DNA of 64,000 nucleotides from Lachnospiraceae bacterium AM48-27BH (GTDB lineage: Bacteria > Bacillota > Clostridia > Lachnospirales > Lachnospiraceae): the NCBI GenBank assembly GCA_003478355.1, contig QUFC01000004.1, forward strand, positions 1 through 64,000, read 5' to 3'. Positions 47,835 through 56,510 of the stretch are shown in pieces. A program made the translations under genes and the position numbers. The first letter of the stretch is position 1. Every line of letters begins with the position of its first letter. Under the pieces are notes generated by a model. The model saw only the letters and a list, made by a program, of their open reading frames with translations, searched no databases and was not told where the DNA came from.

Positions 47835-47985
47835 TATATTTAAAAGTCAGATTTCGGGGAATTGCCAGGTTTTCCAAAAGATGGAACATGGACAGTAGAA
47901 TTTGAAGGAATTCAGCCATTCTGTTGCTGATTTACGGGATAAAAAATTCTAGAATAAAGAAAGAATGTGCGGGGAGGGAATCGTT

Positions 47986-49290
47986 ATGAAACCATGGGAG
48001 TACGGAACGCTTAGAGTCAGCGATAATCAAAGATATCTTTGCAATGGAGATCAGCCGTTTTTTTGGTTAGGGGATACAGCGTGGTTGTTATTCCAACAGT
48101 GCAGTATTGAGGAAAGCTATAGGTATCTGAAAAACCGTGCGGATAAAGGATTTACAGTGATTCAGGCGGTGCTTTTACATGAAGTTGGTGGAAAAACGGA
48201 GAGCAGTCTTGCAGATGCTGGTGGGGATGTAACAAAGAAAGAATTCTGGGAACATTGCGACCAGGTAATCAAAATGGCAGAAAATCTTGGACTTTACATG
48301 GGGCTGTTGCCGGCTTGGGGAGCAGTCGTGAAGCATGGTATTTTAAATACAGATAATGTGAATGAATATGTGCATTTTATTGCGGAGCGTTACAAAAACA
48401 GTCCAAATGTTATTTGGATTTTAGGTGGAGATATTCGTGGGGACGTGAATCCGGAGTTCTATCAAATGGAAGGAAGATTATTAAAAGAACTGACTCCGAA
48501 TAAACTGATTGGTTATCACCCATTTGGAAGATGTTCCTCTTCTATGTGGTTTCATAACGAGCCATGGCTGGATTTCAATATGTTCCAGTCTGGACATCGC
48601 CGTTATGATCAGGCGTCCTTAGGAGCATGGGATGATAATGCTATAAAAGAGGGATTCTTTGGGGAAGATAACTGGAGATATGTGGACCGGGATCTTGGTT
48701 ATCTGCCGAAAAAGCCGACAGTTGATGGAGAACCTTCTTATGAATGGATTTTACAGGGATTGCATGTGGTAACAGAGCCATATTGGAGAGAATGGGACGT
48801 TCGCCGATACGCTTATTGGTCTGTATTTGAAGGTTCCATGGGACATACATATGGAGATAATGCGATTCAGCAGTTTTATAATGATTTGACAAAGAAAGGT
48901 GCTTATGGTGTGCGGGAAGTGTGGCAGGAGGCTCTTCATCACGCTGGTTCCGGTCAGATGGGAATTATGCGTCGTCTGATGGAGTCTGTGGATTACCAGA
49001 ATGGACGTCCTGCGGAAGAATTGCTGCTGTCTGGACAGAAAGAACGGTATGAGAGGATTGCAGTATTTGCAGGCGCTGATTATGTATTTGCGTATGACTA
49101 TCTGGGCGGTGAATTTACTTTGGATTTGAAGCCGTATTCTGGAAAGAAACTTTCAGCATGGTGGTTTGATCCGGCAGATGGAGTGTATAGCTATCTGGGA
49201 GATTTTACCGAAAAAGAGCAGGTATGCGTCAAGCCGATCAATAAACAGAGAGAAGACAACGACTGGGTATTGGTGATTAAAGCAGAATAA
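47986..49290 (+). CDS. DUF4038 family glycoside hydrolase (apiosidase-like, GH140-type)
   Basis: A 434-residue cytoplasmic glycosidase-like protein. FFWLGDTAWLLFQQCSIEESYRYLKNRADKGFTVIQAV is the DUF4038 start of the TIM barrel. NVIWILGGDIRGD carries a candidate acid/base residue. DGEPSYEWI has the Glu that aligns with the nucleophile region, and YAYWSVFEGSMGHTYGDNAI follows. The last ~90 residues form the C-terminal beta domain usual for this family (FAYDYLGGEFTLDL, WWFDPADGVYSYLG). No signal peptide. Relatives remove apiose from pectic RG-II. ATG at 47986 follows GGGGAGGG. Substrate unproven. Confidence 0.85.
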   Translation: MKPWEYGTLRVSDNQRYLCNGDQPFFWLGDTAWLLFQQCSIEESYRYLKNRADKGFTVIQAVLLHEVGGKTESSLADAGGDVTKKEFWEHCDQVIKMAENLGLYMGLLPAWGAVVKHGILNTDNVNEYVHFIAERYKNSPNVIWILGGDIRGDVNPEFYQMEGRLLKELTPNKLIGYHPFGRCSSSMWFHNEPWLDFNMFQSGHRRYDQASLGAWDDNAIKEGFFGEDNWRYVDRDLGYLPKKPTVDGEPSYEWILQGLHVVTEPYWREWDVRRYAYWSVFEGSMGHTYGDNAIQQFYNDLTKKGAYGVREVWQEALHHAGSGQMGIMRRLMESVDYQNGRPAEELLLSGQKERYERIAVFAGADYVFAYDYLGGEFTLDLKPYSGKKLSAWWFDPADGVYSYLGDFTEKEQVCVKPINKQREDNDWVLVIKAE

Positions 49291-49323
49291 ATGTCAGCGA
49301 AAAATACGAGGGAGGAAACAAAG

Positions 49324-49527
49324 GTGAAATTGTATGATTTGAAAGTCAACTATCAGAAAAATCCCATGGGAATTCCAGAGGAAAACTGGCATGGAAAATG
49401 GTTGGCGTTAAAGTCTCCATCCGTTTTTTCGGGAATTTATGATGGTTTCAAGAAATGTTTCAAGGAATGTCCGGGAAAATACTTGCCATCCATATGGTTT
49501 GGTGTTAAAATATTACAGATGTGCTAA
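49324..49527 (+). pseudogene. truncated 5' remnant of a glycosidase gene (alpha-L-rhamnosidase-like N-terminus)
   Basis: A GTG start with GGGAGG upstream encodes KLYDLKVNYQKNPMGIPEEN. This resembles the N-terminal lead of GH78-type alpha-L-rhamnosidases (LKVNY-NPLGI pattern). After about 20-25 residues the similarity stops, and the reading frame ends within 67 codons. It follows the apiosidase-like gene closely, so it is probably what is left of a second enzyme of a plant-glycan operon after a deletion. The identity rests on a short stretch and is tentative. Confidence 0.45.
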
Positions 49528-49568
49528 ACCCAAAGGACGAAAGCAGAAGAAAAGAAGGAGAGTTAAAG

Positions 49569-50297
49569 ATGTCAGGACATTCGAAATTTGCCAATATTAA
49601 ACATAAAAAAGAGAGAAACGATGCTGCAAAGGGTAAAATCTTTACCGTAATCGGACGCGAGATCGCAGTAGCAGTAAAAGAGGGCGGTCCAGATCCGGCA
49701 AACAACAGCAAGCTCCGTGATGTGATCGCAAAAGCAAAAGCGAACAACATGCCAAACGATACCATCGACCGTGGTATTAAGAAAGCAGCTGGTGACGCAA
49801 ACTCCGTTAACTACGAAGTACTTACTTATGAAGGATATGGTCCTGGCGGTGTTGCGATCATCGTTGATACACTGACTGATAATAAGAACCGTACCGCAGC
49901 GAATGTAAGAAGCGCATTTACCAAGGGCGGCGGAAACGTAGGAACTCCGGGAAGTGTATCTTACATGTTTGATAAGAAAGGTCAGATCATCATCGACAAA
50001 GAAGAGTGCGAGATGGATGCTGATGAGCTGATGATGCTGGCTCTGGATGCAGGCGCTGAGGATTTCTCTGAGGAAGAGGACAGCTACGAAGTATACACAG
50101 CACCAGAAGATTTCAGCGCAGTTCGTGAAACTCTGGAGAAGGAAGGCGTTCCGATGCTGGAGGCAGACGTTACCATGATCCCGCAGACCTGGACAGAGTT
50201 AACGGACGAGGAGTCCATCAAGAAGATGAACCGTATCCTGGATCTGTTGGACGATGATGATGATGTACAGGCTGTATATCATAACTGGGATGAATAA
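49569..50297 (+). CDS. YebC/PmpR family DNA-binding regulatory protein
   Basis: A 242-residue protein of the YebC/TACO1 family. [53 protein letters not shown] and [14 protein letters not shown] are the classical blocks, and the acidic C-terminus [15 protein letters not shown] is typical. ATG at 49569 follows AAGGAGAG. Members act as transcription regulators or, as found recently, help ribosomes through proline stretches. A strong terminator and a palindromic repeat lie downstream. Confidence 0.96.
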   Translation: MSGHSKFANIKHKKERNDAAKGKIFTVIGREIAVAVKEGGPDPANNSKLRDVIAKAKANNMPNDTIDRGIKKAAGDANSVNYEVLTYEGYGPGGVAIIVDTLTDNKNRTAANVRSAFTKGGGNVGTPGSVSYMFDKKGQIIIDKEECEMDADELMMLALDAGAEDFSEEEDSYEVYTAPEDFSAVRETLEKEGVPMLEADVTMIPQTWTELTDEESIKKMNRILDLLDDDDDVQAVYHNWDE

Positions 50298-50311
50298 TCA
50301 AAAGAAGATGA

Positions 50312-50338
50312 GTAACTATGAAGGTACTGAATAGTTAC
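50312..50338. repeat. 27-nt dispersed palindromic repeat, copy 1
   Basis: GTAACTAT and ATAGTTAC form a perfect 8-bp inverted repeat around GAAGGTACTGA. The same 27 bases occur at 55203-55229 (identical) and 54280-54306 (two differences). Confidence 0.8.
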
Positions 50339-50360
50339 GAAGGTGAAACATTAAGAGCAG

Positions 50361-50404
50361 ATGAAAAATCATCATGGTAATCCATGATGGTTTTTCATTT
50401 TTTG
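50361..50404 (+). terminator. terminator after the YebC-family gene
   Basis: A 17-bp stem (50361-50377 with 50382-50398, one G-T) with a TAAT loop, followed by a T-rich tail. Confidence 0.85.
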
Positions 50405-50556
50405 TGTTTTATTTCAGTGGGAGGTAGGTCCCCGACTGAGATAAACGCTCCGTGAGGATGCGCAAAAATCTTATTTGCCACCTAGCATTTTCAAAGCTTC
50501 TATGATAGAATTGACCCGTAAAATTTTCACAGAAATGTCAGGAAGGTAGAGGCAGG

Positions 50557-52476
50557 ATGATGAAAGCATTGAAAAGAGAGGCTTATTGGTTAGGCAGAAG
50601 CGTGATGATGTCGCTGCTGGTGAATCTGTTCATAGAGTCAGCCAGCAGGAAATCCATATTCGCAGCTGTAGGCTATCTGGTGCTGCATCCTGTCATTTTT
50701 TTGCTTAACGGTCTGATCGTGCTGCTCCCTTATATGCTTGTTTTTCTGACCAGAAGACGGTATTTTATTATGGTGGCGGTTTCCGCAGCCTGGTGTTGTG
50801 CCGGTGTTGTGAATGGATTCCTCCTGACCTTCCGGACAACGCCATTTACAGCGGCTGATTTAAGACTGATCAAGTATGCCCTGAATATGCTGACCATGTA
50901 TATGACATGGTGGCAGATCATTCTGGCTGCAGCAGGAATCATCGGTGCCGTTCTGGCCTGTGTCTGGTGTTACCGGAAAGCGCCAGTGATAGAGGAAGGT
51001 TTGAATTTGCCGGTAAAGGTGGCGGTGGCAGCTGCCAGTCTGGTGGTCGTGATCGGAACGGTCAGTCTTGCGATGGGAACAGGAGTTCTAGCGATCCACT
51101 TTGGCAATATTGGACAGGCGTTCCGCAGTTACGGATTTCCATACTGTTTTTCTGTTTCATTGTTTCACACAGGAATTTCGAAACCAAAAACTTATGATGT
51201 GGAAACCATGACCCAGATTGAAAAGGAACTGTCCGGGGAACAGGCATACACCTCGATCCAGGGGCAGAAGCCGAATGTGATCATGCTCCAGCTGGAGTCT
51301 TTTTTTGATCCGCTCCAATACCGGAATTATGAATTCCAGAATGATCCGGTGCCATTTTTCCGCTATCTGAAAGACAAATACCCGTCAGGCTATCTGTCGG
51401 TTCCGTCAGTGGGGGCAGGGACTGCCAATACAGAGTTTGAGTGTATTACAGCCATGAATCTGGACTTTTTCGGACCGGGAGAGTATCCATATAAGACGGT
51501 GCTTCAGAAAACATCGTGCGAGAGTGTGGCTTTTGATTTAAAGGAACTGGGATATGGAGCCCATGCGATCCATAATAATGAAGGAACCTTTTATGACCGG
51601 CATAAAGTATTTTCCCAATTAGGATTCGATACCTTTACGCCAATTGAATATATGTACAACGTGGAGCGAAATCCTACCGGATGGTGCAAGGACAAGATCC
51701 TGATCGGGGAAATTGAAAAAAATCTGAATTCCACAGATGGACCGGATTTTATTTATACCATTTCCGTGCAGGGGCACGGGGCATATCCAGATTTTGAGTA
51801 TTATTGCAGCCAGGTCAGTGAGATGGACCAGTTTATACAGAATCTGGTGTTTGCTTTAAATAGAAGAAAAGAACCTACAGTTTTGATCATGTATGGGGAT
51901 CATCTCCCTGGTTTTTCATGGGAAGCGGCAGATATGAAGAACAATTCCTTGTTCCAGACCCAGTATGTAGTCTGGAACAATCTGGGACTTCCGATCGTAC
52001 ATAGGACCGTGGAAGCCTATCAGTTAGCTTCTTATGTGTTGGAAATGCTGGATATCCATGAGGGAACCATGGTACGCTATCATCAGGGATATCTGACCGG
52101 ACAGATCGGAGATAAGCAGCAGTATCTGGATGATATGAAGCTTTTGGAATATGATATTTTATATGGCAAGCATGATATTTATGAGGGCAATAGTCCATTT
52201 CAGGCAACGAACCTCCATATGGGCATTGATCCCATTGAAGTGACGAAAGTGGTTTACGAGGAACCGGACCTTCTGATATTTGGTGAAAATTTTAACGAAT
52301 ATTCGAAGGTGTTCCTGGGGGACAAACAGTTAGAAACCACCTATGTATGGCCGGAACTGATCCTGGTGCGGGATGTTGCCAGGGATACCTATCGGAAAGA
52401 AAAAGATACACTGTCTGTAAAACAGGTGGGGAAAGACAAGGTTCCGCTGGGGGAGGCACAGATCCGGCTGCCATGA
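50557..52476 (+). CDS. LTA synthase family sulfatase-like protein
   Basis: A 639-residue membrane enzyme. Five helices span about residues 15-190, followed by an extracellular sulfatase-fold domain. GAGTANTEFE at about 287-296 carries the catalytic threonine (T289) of LtaS-type phosphoglycerol transferases. YGAHAIHNNEGTFYDRH, ISVQGHGAYPD and MYGDHLPGF hold the metal-binding residues. The last ~90 residues add a small beta domain (EVTKVVYEEPDLLIFGENF), perhaps IPT-like. It would build or decorate glycerol-phosphate teichoic acid using phosphatidylglycerol. Two ATGs (50557, 50560) share the same GGAAGG/GCAGG region. A LytTR regulator gene follows 9 bases later. Confidence 0.92.
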   Translation: MMKALKREAYWLGRSVMMSLLVNLFIESASRKSIFAAVGYLVLHPVIFLLNGLIVLLPYMLVFLTRRRYFIMVAVSAAWCCAGVVNGFLLTFRTTPFTAADLRLIKYALNMLTMYMTWWQIILAAAGIIGAVLACVWCYRKAPVIEEGLNLPVKVAVAAASLVVVIGTVSLAMGTGVLAIHFGNIGQAFRSYGFPYCFSVSLFHTGISKPKTYDVETMTQIEKELSGEQAYTSIQGQKPNVIMLQLESFFDPLQYRNYEFQNDPVPFFRYLKDKYPSGYLSVPSVGAGTANTEFECITAMNLDFFGPGEYPYKTVLQKTSCESVAFDLKELGYGAHAIHNNEGTFYDRHKVFSQLGFDTFTPIEYMYNVERNPTGWCKDKILIGEIEKNLNSTDGPDFIYTISVQGHGAYPDFEYYCSQVSEMDQFIQNLVFALNRRKEPTVLIMYGDHLPGFSWEAADMKNNSLFQTQYVVWNNLGLPIVHRTVEAYQLASYVLEMLDIHEGTMVRYHQGYLTGQIGDKQQYLDDMKLLEYDILYGKHDIYEGNSPFQATNLHMGIDPIEVTKVVYEEPDLLIFGENFNEYSKVFLGDKQLETTYVWPELILVRDVARDTYRKEKDTLSVKQVGKDKVPLGEAQIRLP

Positions 52477-52485
52477 GGGAGAAGC

Positions 52486-53193
52486 GTGCGCACAGTCATA
52501 TGCGATGATGATGAAAAGCTTTGCAGGATACTTCAGATATTTTTGGAGGAGTATGGAGAGAGCAGGGGAATTTCCGTGGATGTGGAGGTATTTTCGGACG
52601 GGGAAATTCTTTTGCAGCAATTAGAGACAGGAAAGCAGTATGATCTGTTATTTCTGGATATTATTATGAAACATGTAGATGGAATCCGGGTGGGAGAGTT
52701 TGTCCGCAATCGAATGGAAGACTTTCATACCCGGATTCTTTATATGTCCGGCAGTAAGGAGCATCTGCTGGAATTGTTTGACAGCCAGCCGGTTGGATTT
52801 TTGGAAAAGCCATTGACAAGGGAGAAAGTGAACTCCGGCATGGACCGGATTCTGCGGCAGATGGAGGAAAACAACTTTTGTTACCGGAGCGGAAGGATCT
52901 CCAGGCAGGTTCCATATCGGGAGATCCTGTATTATGAGAGCTGTGGCAGGAAAGTACTGGTGCATACAAATGACGGGATCTATGAATATTTTGGAAAATT
53001 GTCCCAGATCATGGACCAGGGGCTTCCGTCTAATTTTCTGTGTATCCACAAATCTTATATCGTTAACCTTGATCATGTGGGGGAGATCCATAGGGATTGT
53101 ATGTATCTTCCGGAGAAAAATCGATGGCTGTCTATCAGCAAGATCCATCGGAGACAGGTCGAGATCGCAGCAGAAGCGCATCGGACCATTTGA
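52486..53193 (+). CDS. LytTR family response regulator
   Basis: A 235-residue two-domain regulator with a GTG start. The receiver domain (1-120) has CDDDEKL with the acidic pocket, phospho-acceptor Asp in LLFLDIIM at about 61, and Lys in FLEKPL. The LytTR DNA-binding domain (about 135-232) shows IPYREILYYES-like strands, VHTNDGIYEY, FLCIHKSYIVNLDHV and KNRWLSISKIHRRQVE. No histidine kinase is adjacent. It starts 9 bases after the LTA synthase gene, so the two are likely co-transcribed and it may regulate envelope functions. A hairpin with T-rich flank lies at about 53210-53243. Confidence 0.93.
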   Translation: MRTVICDDDEKLCRILQIFLEEYGESRGISVDVEVFSDGEILLQQLETGKQYDLLFLDIIMKHVDGIRVGEFVRNRMEDFHTRILYMSGSKEHLLELFDSQPVGFLEKPLTREKVNSGMDRILRQMEENNFCYRSGRISRQVPYREILYYESCGRKVLVHTNDGIYEYFGKLSQIMDQGLPSNFLCIHKSYIVNLDHVGEIHRDCMYLPEKNRWLSISKIHRRQVEIAAEAHRTI

Positions 53194-53258
53194 ATTTGAG
53201 GATGGGAATGAAAAAAGGGGCTGGTTTTTATCAGTTCCCTTTTTCCACCTGAAAAAGG

Positions 53259-53915
53259 ATGAAAAAAGTTCATCCTTATCAAACTAAGACAATGATCGCA
53301 CGAGGGGTATTATGGAAGGATATTTCCTCCAGTTTGATCTCAGTTGTATTGGGTTATGTACTTGGATTTGTAATCGCACTTCCAGTAGCAATTATGATGG
53401 CCTGGTATAAACCGGTTCGTTTTATTGTTGAACCTTGGATCCAGTTCATCCGTAACATCCCACCACTTGCATATGTACCGTTGATCGTTATCGCAGCAGG
53501 TGTTGGTAGAAAACCACAGGTTATCGTTATTACAATCGCATGTTTCCTTACAATGTGTATCACGATCTATCAAGGTGTTATCAACGTCGATGAGACACTG
53601 ATCAAAGCAGCCAGAGTTCTTGGTGCAACGGATAAAGATATCTTTATCAGAGTGATTGCTCCGGCAACCTTACCATTCATCTTAACAGCCGTAAGACTTG
53701 GTGCTTCTGTAGCATTAACAACACTGATCGCAGCAGAATCTACCGGTGCAGTAGCAGGACTTGGAATGAGGATCCGTTCTTTAAACAACAGCTTTGAATC
53801 AGCACCAATGCTTTTATACATTATTATCATTGGTATTCTTGGTACCACAATTGAAAAACTGATCAAACATCTGGAAAGGAGACTGACATCATGGCAGGAG
53901 AAGAGAGAAATTTAA
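53259..53915 (+). pseudogene. NitT/TauT-type ABC transporter permease, 5' truncated
   Basis: A SsuC/TauC-like permease of which about 210 residues remain (family about 250-270). Similarity begins near ATARGVLWKD-like MIARGVLWKDISSSLISV at 53292 and runs through FIVEPWIQFIRNIPPLAYVPL and the EAA loop INVDETLIKAARVLGATDKDIF to the normal C-terminus. The upstream ~50 residues with the first helix are missing. The nominal start lies inside a hairpin (AAGGATGA/TCATCCTT at 53255-53277) and lacks a ribosome site. It is followed, with a 25-base overlap, by a truncated ATPase gene. Probably a dead remnant. Confidence 0.8.
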
Positions 53916-54265
53916 CAAATCGCGATGACAGCAGACCTGTTCGTGTAAAAGTTGATAATGTAAAGAAAATTTATAACGGAAGAAATGGCGAGATGGTAGC
54001 TTTAAACGGAGTTACACTCGATATCCACGATAATGAATTTATTTGTGTCGTAGGACCATCCGGATGTGGAAAATCCACTCTGTTAAATATTATCGCAGGT
54101 TTATTAGAGCCAACAAGCGGTGCAGTTTACTGTGATGGAAAAGAAGTAAAAGGAACTGGAACAGATCGTGGTGTTGTATTCCATCAGTATGTATTATTCC
54201 CATGGCTGACCGTAAAGAAAATACCAGTAACTAAAATAGAACAGATGGCAGGATGCTTGTTGTGA
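53891..54265 (+). pseudogene. NitT/TauT-type ABC transporter ATP-binding protein, 3' truncated
   Basis: 124 residues of an ABC ATPase. The N-terminus is intact: VKKIYNGRNGEMVALNGV, Walker A VGPSGCGKSTLLNIIAG and the Q-loop region GVVFHQYVLFPWLTV. Similarity stops at about residue 110. The signature LSGG, Walker B and switch His are absent, so it cannot hydrolyse ATP normally. The odd tail PVTKIEQMAGCLL and stop lie 14 bases before a 27-nt palindromic repeat, which hints that recombination at that repeat removed the rest. AAAGGAG precedes the ATG. Confidence 0.82.
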
Positions 54266-54279
54266 AAATAAGAAACAGC

Positions 54280-54306
54280 GTAACTATGAGGGTACTGAAT
54301 CGTTAC
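54280..54306. repeat. 27-nt dispersed palindromic repeat, copy 2
   Basis: Same unit as at 50312 with two changes (GAGGG for GAAGG, ATCGTTAC for ATAGTTAC). It lies immediately after the break in the ABC ATPase gene. Confidence 0.75.
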
Positions 54307-54361
54307 GAAACAGCTACCAAAAACGCAGCATAAAAGAAAAGGATTGTGGGGAGGGAAGAAG

Positions 54362-55036
54362 ATGTCGGAAAAGAAGAAAATACTGATCGCAGACGATTTT
54401 GAAATATTAAGAGAAGATCTGACAGAGCTGATCAATGATCAGAGGGATATGGAGGTTGTCGGTACTGCAGCGTCAGGAAAAGAAATTGTAAATCTTGCTA
54501 AGACAACAGACTACGATCTGATCCTGATGGATATTGAGATGGAGACGATGAATGCAGGGATTATTGCGACAGAGATGATCCGGGATCAAAATCCGGAAGC
54601 AGAAGTCATTTTTCTGACTGCCCATGAGACGAAGGAGATGATCGTGACGGCAATGGGAGCCGGCGCACAGGATTACCTGGTAAAGGGTTGTGAGGATGAG
54701 GAAATTTTATATCATATTCGCTGTGCCTTAAAAGGAAATCCGGTCATGTCAAATAAAATCCACGAGACGGTCATGCAGGAATATGCGAGATTACAGAAGA
54801 GCGAACGGAGTCTGCTTTATTTTATTAATAATATTTCCAAGATCACGTCAACGGAACGTGAGATGATCCGTTTCCTTTTACAGGGCTACAAGGTTCATGA
54901 AATTGCAGAAGCCCGTTGTGTGGAAGTCAGCACGATCAAGACCCAGATCAAAGGACTGCTTCGAAAGTTCGGATGCAGCCGTACAAAAAAGATCGTACAA
55001 ATGATCAGAGATTTAAATATAGAGCATCTGTTCTAA
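54362..55036 (+). CDS. LuxR/NarL-type response regulator
   Basis: A 224-residue regulator. The receiver domain (1-120) begins KKKILIADDFEILRE, has the phospho-Asp in YDLILMDIEME near residue 55, Thr in IFLTAHE and Lys in DYLVKG. The C-terminal HTH reads ITSTEREMIRFLLQGYKVHEIAEARCVEVSTIKTQIKGLLRKFG, a NarL-like four-helix domain. ATG at 54362 follows GGGAGGG. No kinase gene is adjacent. It is bounded by two palindromic repeats. Confidence 0.92.
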   Translation: MSEKKKILIADDFEILREDLTELINDQRDMEVVGTAASGKEIVNLAKTTDYDLILMDIEMETMNAGIIATEMIRDQNPEAEVIFLTAHETKEMIVTAMGAGAQDYLVKGCEDEEILYHIRCALKGNPVMSNKIHETVMQEYARLQKSERSLLYFINNISKITSTEREMIRFLLQGYKVHEIAEARCVEVSTIKTQIKGLLRKFGCSRTKKIVQMIRDLNIEHLF

Positions 55037-55142
55037 GCAGCAGATGCGTGTGGAAACAGACCTTTTGAGACTAAGAAAAAGAGAGGGACAGATTTTGGAT
55101 ATGATATGAAGATTTCCAGACCTGTCTTTTTGGATAAAGATA

Positions 55143-55193
55143 ACAAACGTTTGCGTAAATCTTAAGCAAACGTTTGTGAAAATATGCTATAAT
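55143..55193 (+). promoter_or_regulatory. double palindromic operator and -10 element upstream of the aldolase gene
   Basis: ACAAACGTTTGC at 55143-55154 and GCAAACGTTTGT at 55166-55177 are perfect inverted copies of each other. Each contains the palindrome CAAACGTTTG, similar to LacI-family operators. TATAAT follows at 55188-55193, so a bound repressor would cover the -35 region. Distance to the aldolase start codon is about 120 bases. Confidence 0.65.
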
Positions 55194-55202
55194 AAAAACA
55201 TC

Positions 55203-55229
55203 GTAACTATGAAGGTACTGAATAGTTAC
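55203..55229. repeat. 27-nt dispersed palindromic repeat, copy 3
   Basis: Identical in all 27 bases to copy 1 at 50312. It falls in the leader of the aldolase transcript. Confidence 0.8.
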
Positions 55230-55312
55230 AAAACATCAAAAGGAAATTCGGAGATAGGATTAAAAAACTCGAAAAGGCATAACAGAAATCAGAAAACAGG
55301 AGGAAAATTAAA

Positions 55313-56467
55313 ATGTTAGTACCAATGAGAGCAATTCTGGATGCAGCAGACAAAAATGATTATGCACAGGGGGCATTTAACGTAAATGCTGAGTGCCAGG
55401 CAAAAGCAGCGGTTGAGATCCATGAGCTGTTAAGAAGCCCTGCAATTATCCAGGGAGCAGATCTTGGAAACGGATTTATGGGTGGATGCACTGATTTTGC
55501 TAATTCTACATTAGAAGACAAAAAAGCAGGCGCAAAGAATATCGGAAACGCAGTAAAAAAATACGGCGAAGACAGCCCCATTCCGATTGCACTTCACTTA
55601 GACCACGGCAGAAACTTTGATTCCTGCGTAGCAGCGATCGAAGGCGGATATACAAGTGTTATGATCGACGGAAGTTCTCTTCCATTCGATGAAAACGTAG
55701 AATTAACTCGTGAAGTTGTAAAATATGCACACGAGAGAGGTATTACAGTAGAAGGTGAGCTTGGTGTGTTAGCAGGTGTGGAGGATCATGTATTTGCTGC
55801 AACAAGCACATACACCAATCCATTAAGCGCAATTGAGTTCTTCCGTAAAACAGGTGTTGATGCATTGGCGATCAGCTACGGAACGATGCATGGAGCAAAC
55901 AAAGGAAAGAATGCAGTGATCCGTAAAGAAATCGCGATCGCGATCAAAGAGTGCATGATGCATGAAGGAATCGAAGGATACTTAGTAAGCCATGGTTCTT
56001 CGACTGTTCCACAGTATATCGTAGAAGAGTTGAATGCACTTGGCAGTGAGATCACGAATGCATATGGTATTGATGTAAACCAGCTGGTAGAAGTAAGCCA
56101 TTGCGGCATTAACAAGATTAACGTTGATACAGACATTCGTCTTGCAGTTACAAGAAATATGAAAGAGCTTTTCGCAAAAGATGCAGCGCTTAGAAATAGT
56201 GCTTCTGTTGGTCAGATTTATGAGTTATTAGAGAAGAAGAAAGCAGCATATGATCCACGAGTATTTATCACACCAATCATGGATACGGTTATGTACGGCA
56301 ATGTTCCGGATGATGATGTTGCAAGAATCTGCAAATGCATCGAAGATGGTGTAAAAGAAGCAATCGCACCATTACTTGTAAAATTCGGAAGCTATGGAAA
56401 AGCACAGAAAGTAGAGCTTGTTACAATTGATGAGATGGCAGAGCGCTACAGAAAAGCAGGAATTTAA
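55313..56467 (+). CDS. class II (metal-dependent) fructose-bisphosphate aldolase family protein
   Basis: A 384-residue class II ketose-bisphosphate aldolase, longer than the ~285-residue short type. IALHLDHGRNFD has the zinc-binding and catalytic His-Asp. SVMIDGSSLPFDENV, VEGELGVLAGVEDH (metal Glu), YGTMHGANKG and YLVSHGSSTVP, and HCGINKINVDTDIRLA supply the remaining metal and phosphate-binding elements. Probable reaction: fructose 1,6-bisphosphate to DHAP and glyceraldehyde 3-phosphate. AGGAGG precedes the ATG. The upstream double operator suggests sugar-responsive control by a LacI-type repressor. A bidirectional terminator follows. Confidence 0.93.
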   Translation: MLVPMRAILDAADKNDYAQGAFNVNAECQAKAAVEIHELLRSPAIIQGADLGNGFMGGCTDFANSTLEDKKAGAKNIGNAVKKYGEDSPIPIALHLDHGRNFDSCVAAIEGGYTSVMIDGSSLPFDENVELTREVVKYAHERGITVEGELGVLAGVEDHVFAATSTYTNPLSAIEFFRKTGVDALAISYGTMHGANKGKNAVIRKEIAIAIKECMMHEGIEGYLVSHGSSTVPQYIVEELNALGSEITNAYGIDVNQLVEVSHCGINKINVDTDIRLAVTRNMKELFAKDAALRNSASVGQIYELLEKKKAAYDPRVFITPIMDTVMYGNVPDDDVARICKCIEDGVKEAIAPLLVKFGSYGKAQKVELVTIDEMAERYRKAGI

Positions 56468-56481
56468 TCTGGAATTAGAAA

Positions 56482-56507
56482 AAAGGGGCTGATTTCACAG
56501 CCCCTTT
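56482..56507. terminator. bidirectional terminator between the aldolase and ribU genes
   Basis: AAAGGGGCTG at 56482-56491 pairs with CAGCCCCTTT at 56498-56507 around a 6-base loop, A-rich on the left. The genes converge. Confidence 0.85.
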
Positions 56508-56510
56508 AAA

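Noticed and set aside
49291..49323. ATG at 49291 as start of the small frame after the glycosidase
   Set aside because: It abuts the previous stop without its own ribosome site, while the GTG at 49324 has GGGAGG upstream and begins exactly at the recognisable glycosidase N-terminus.
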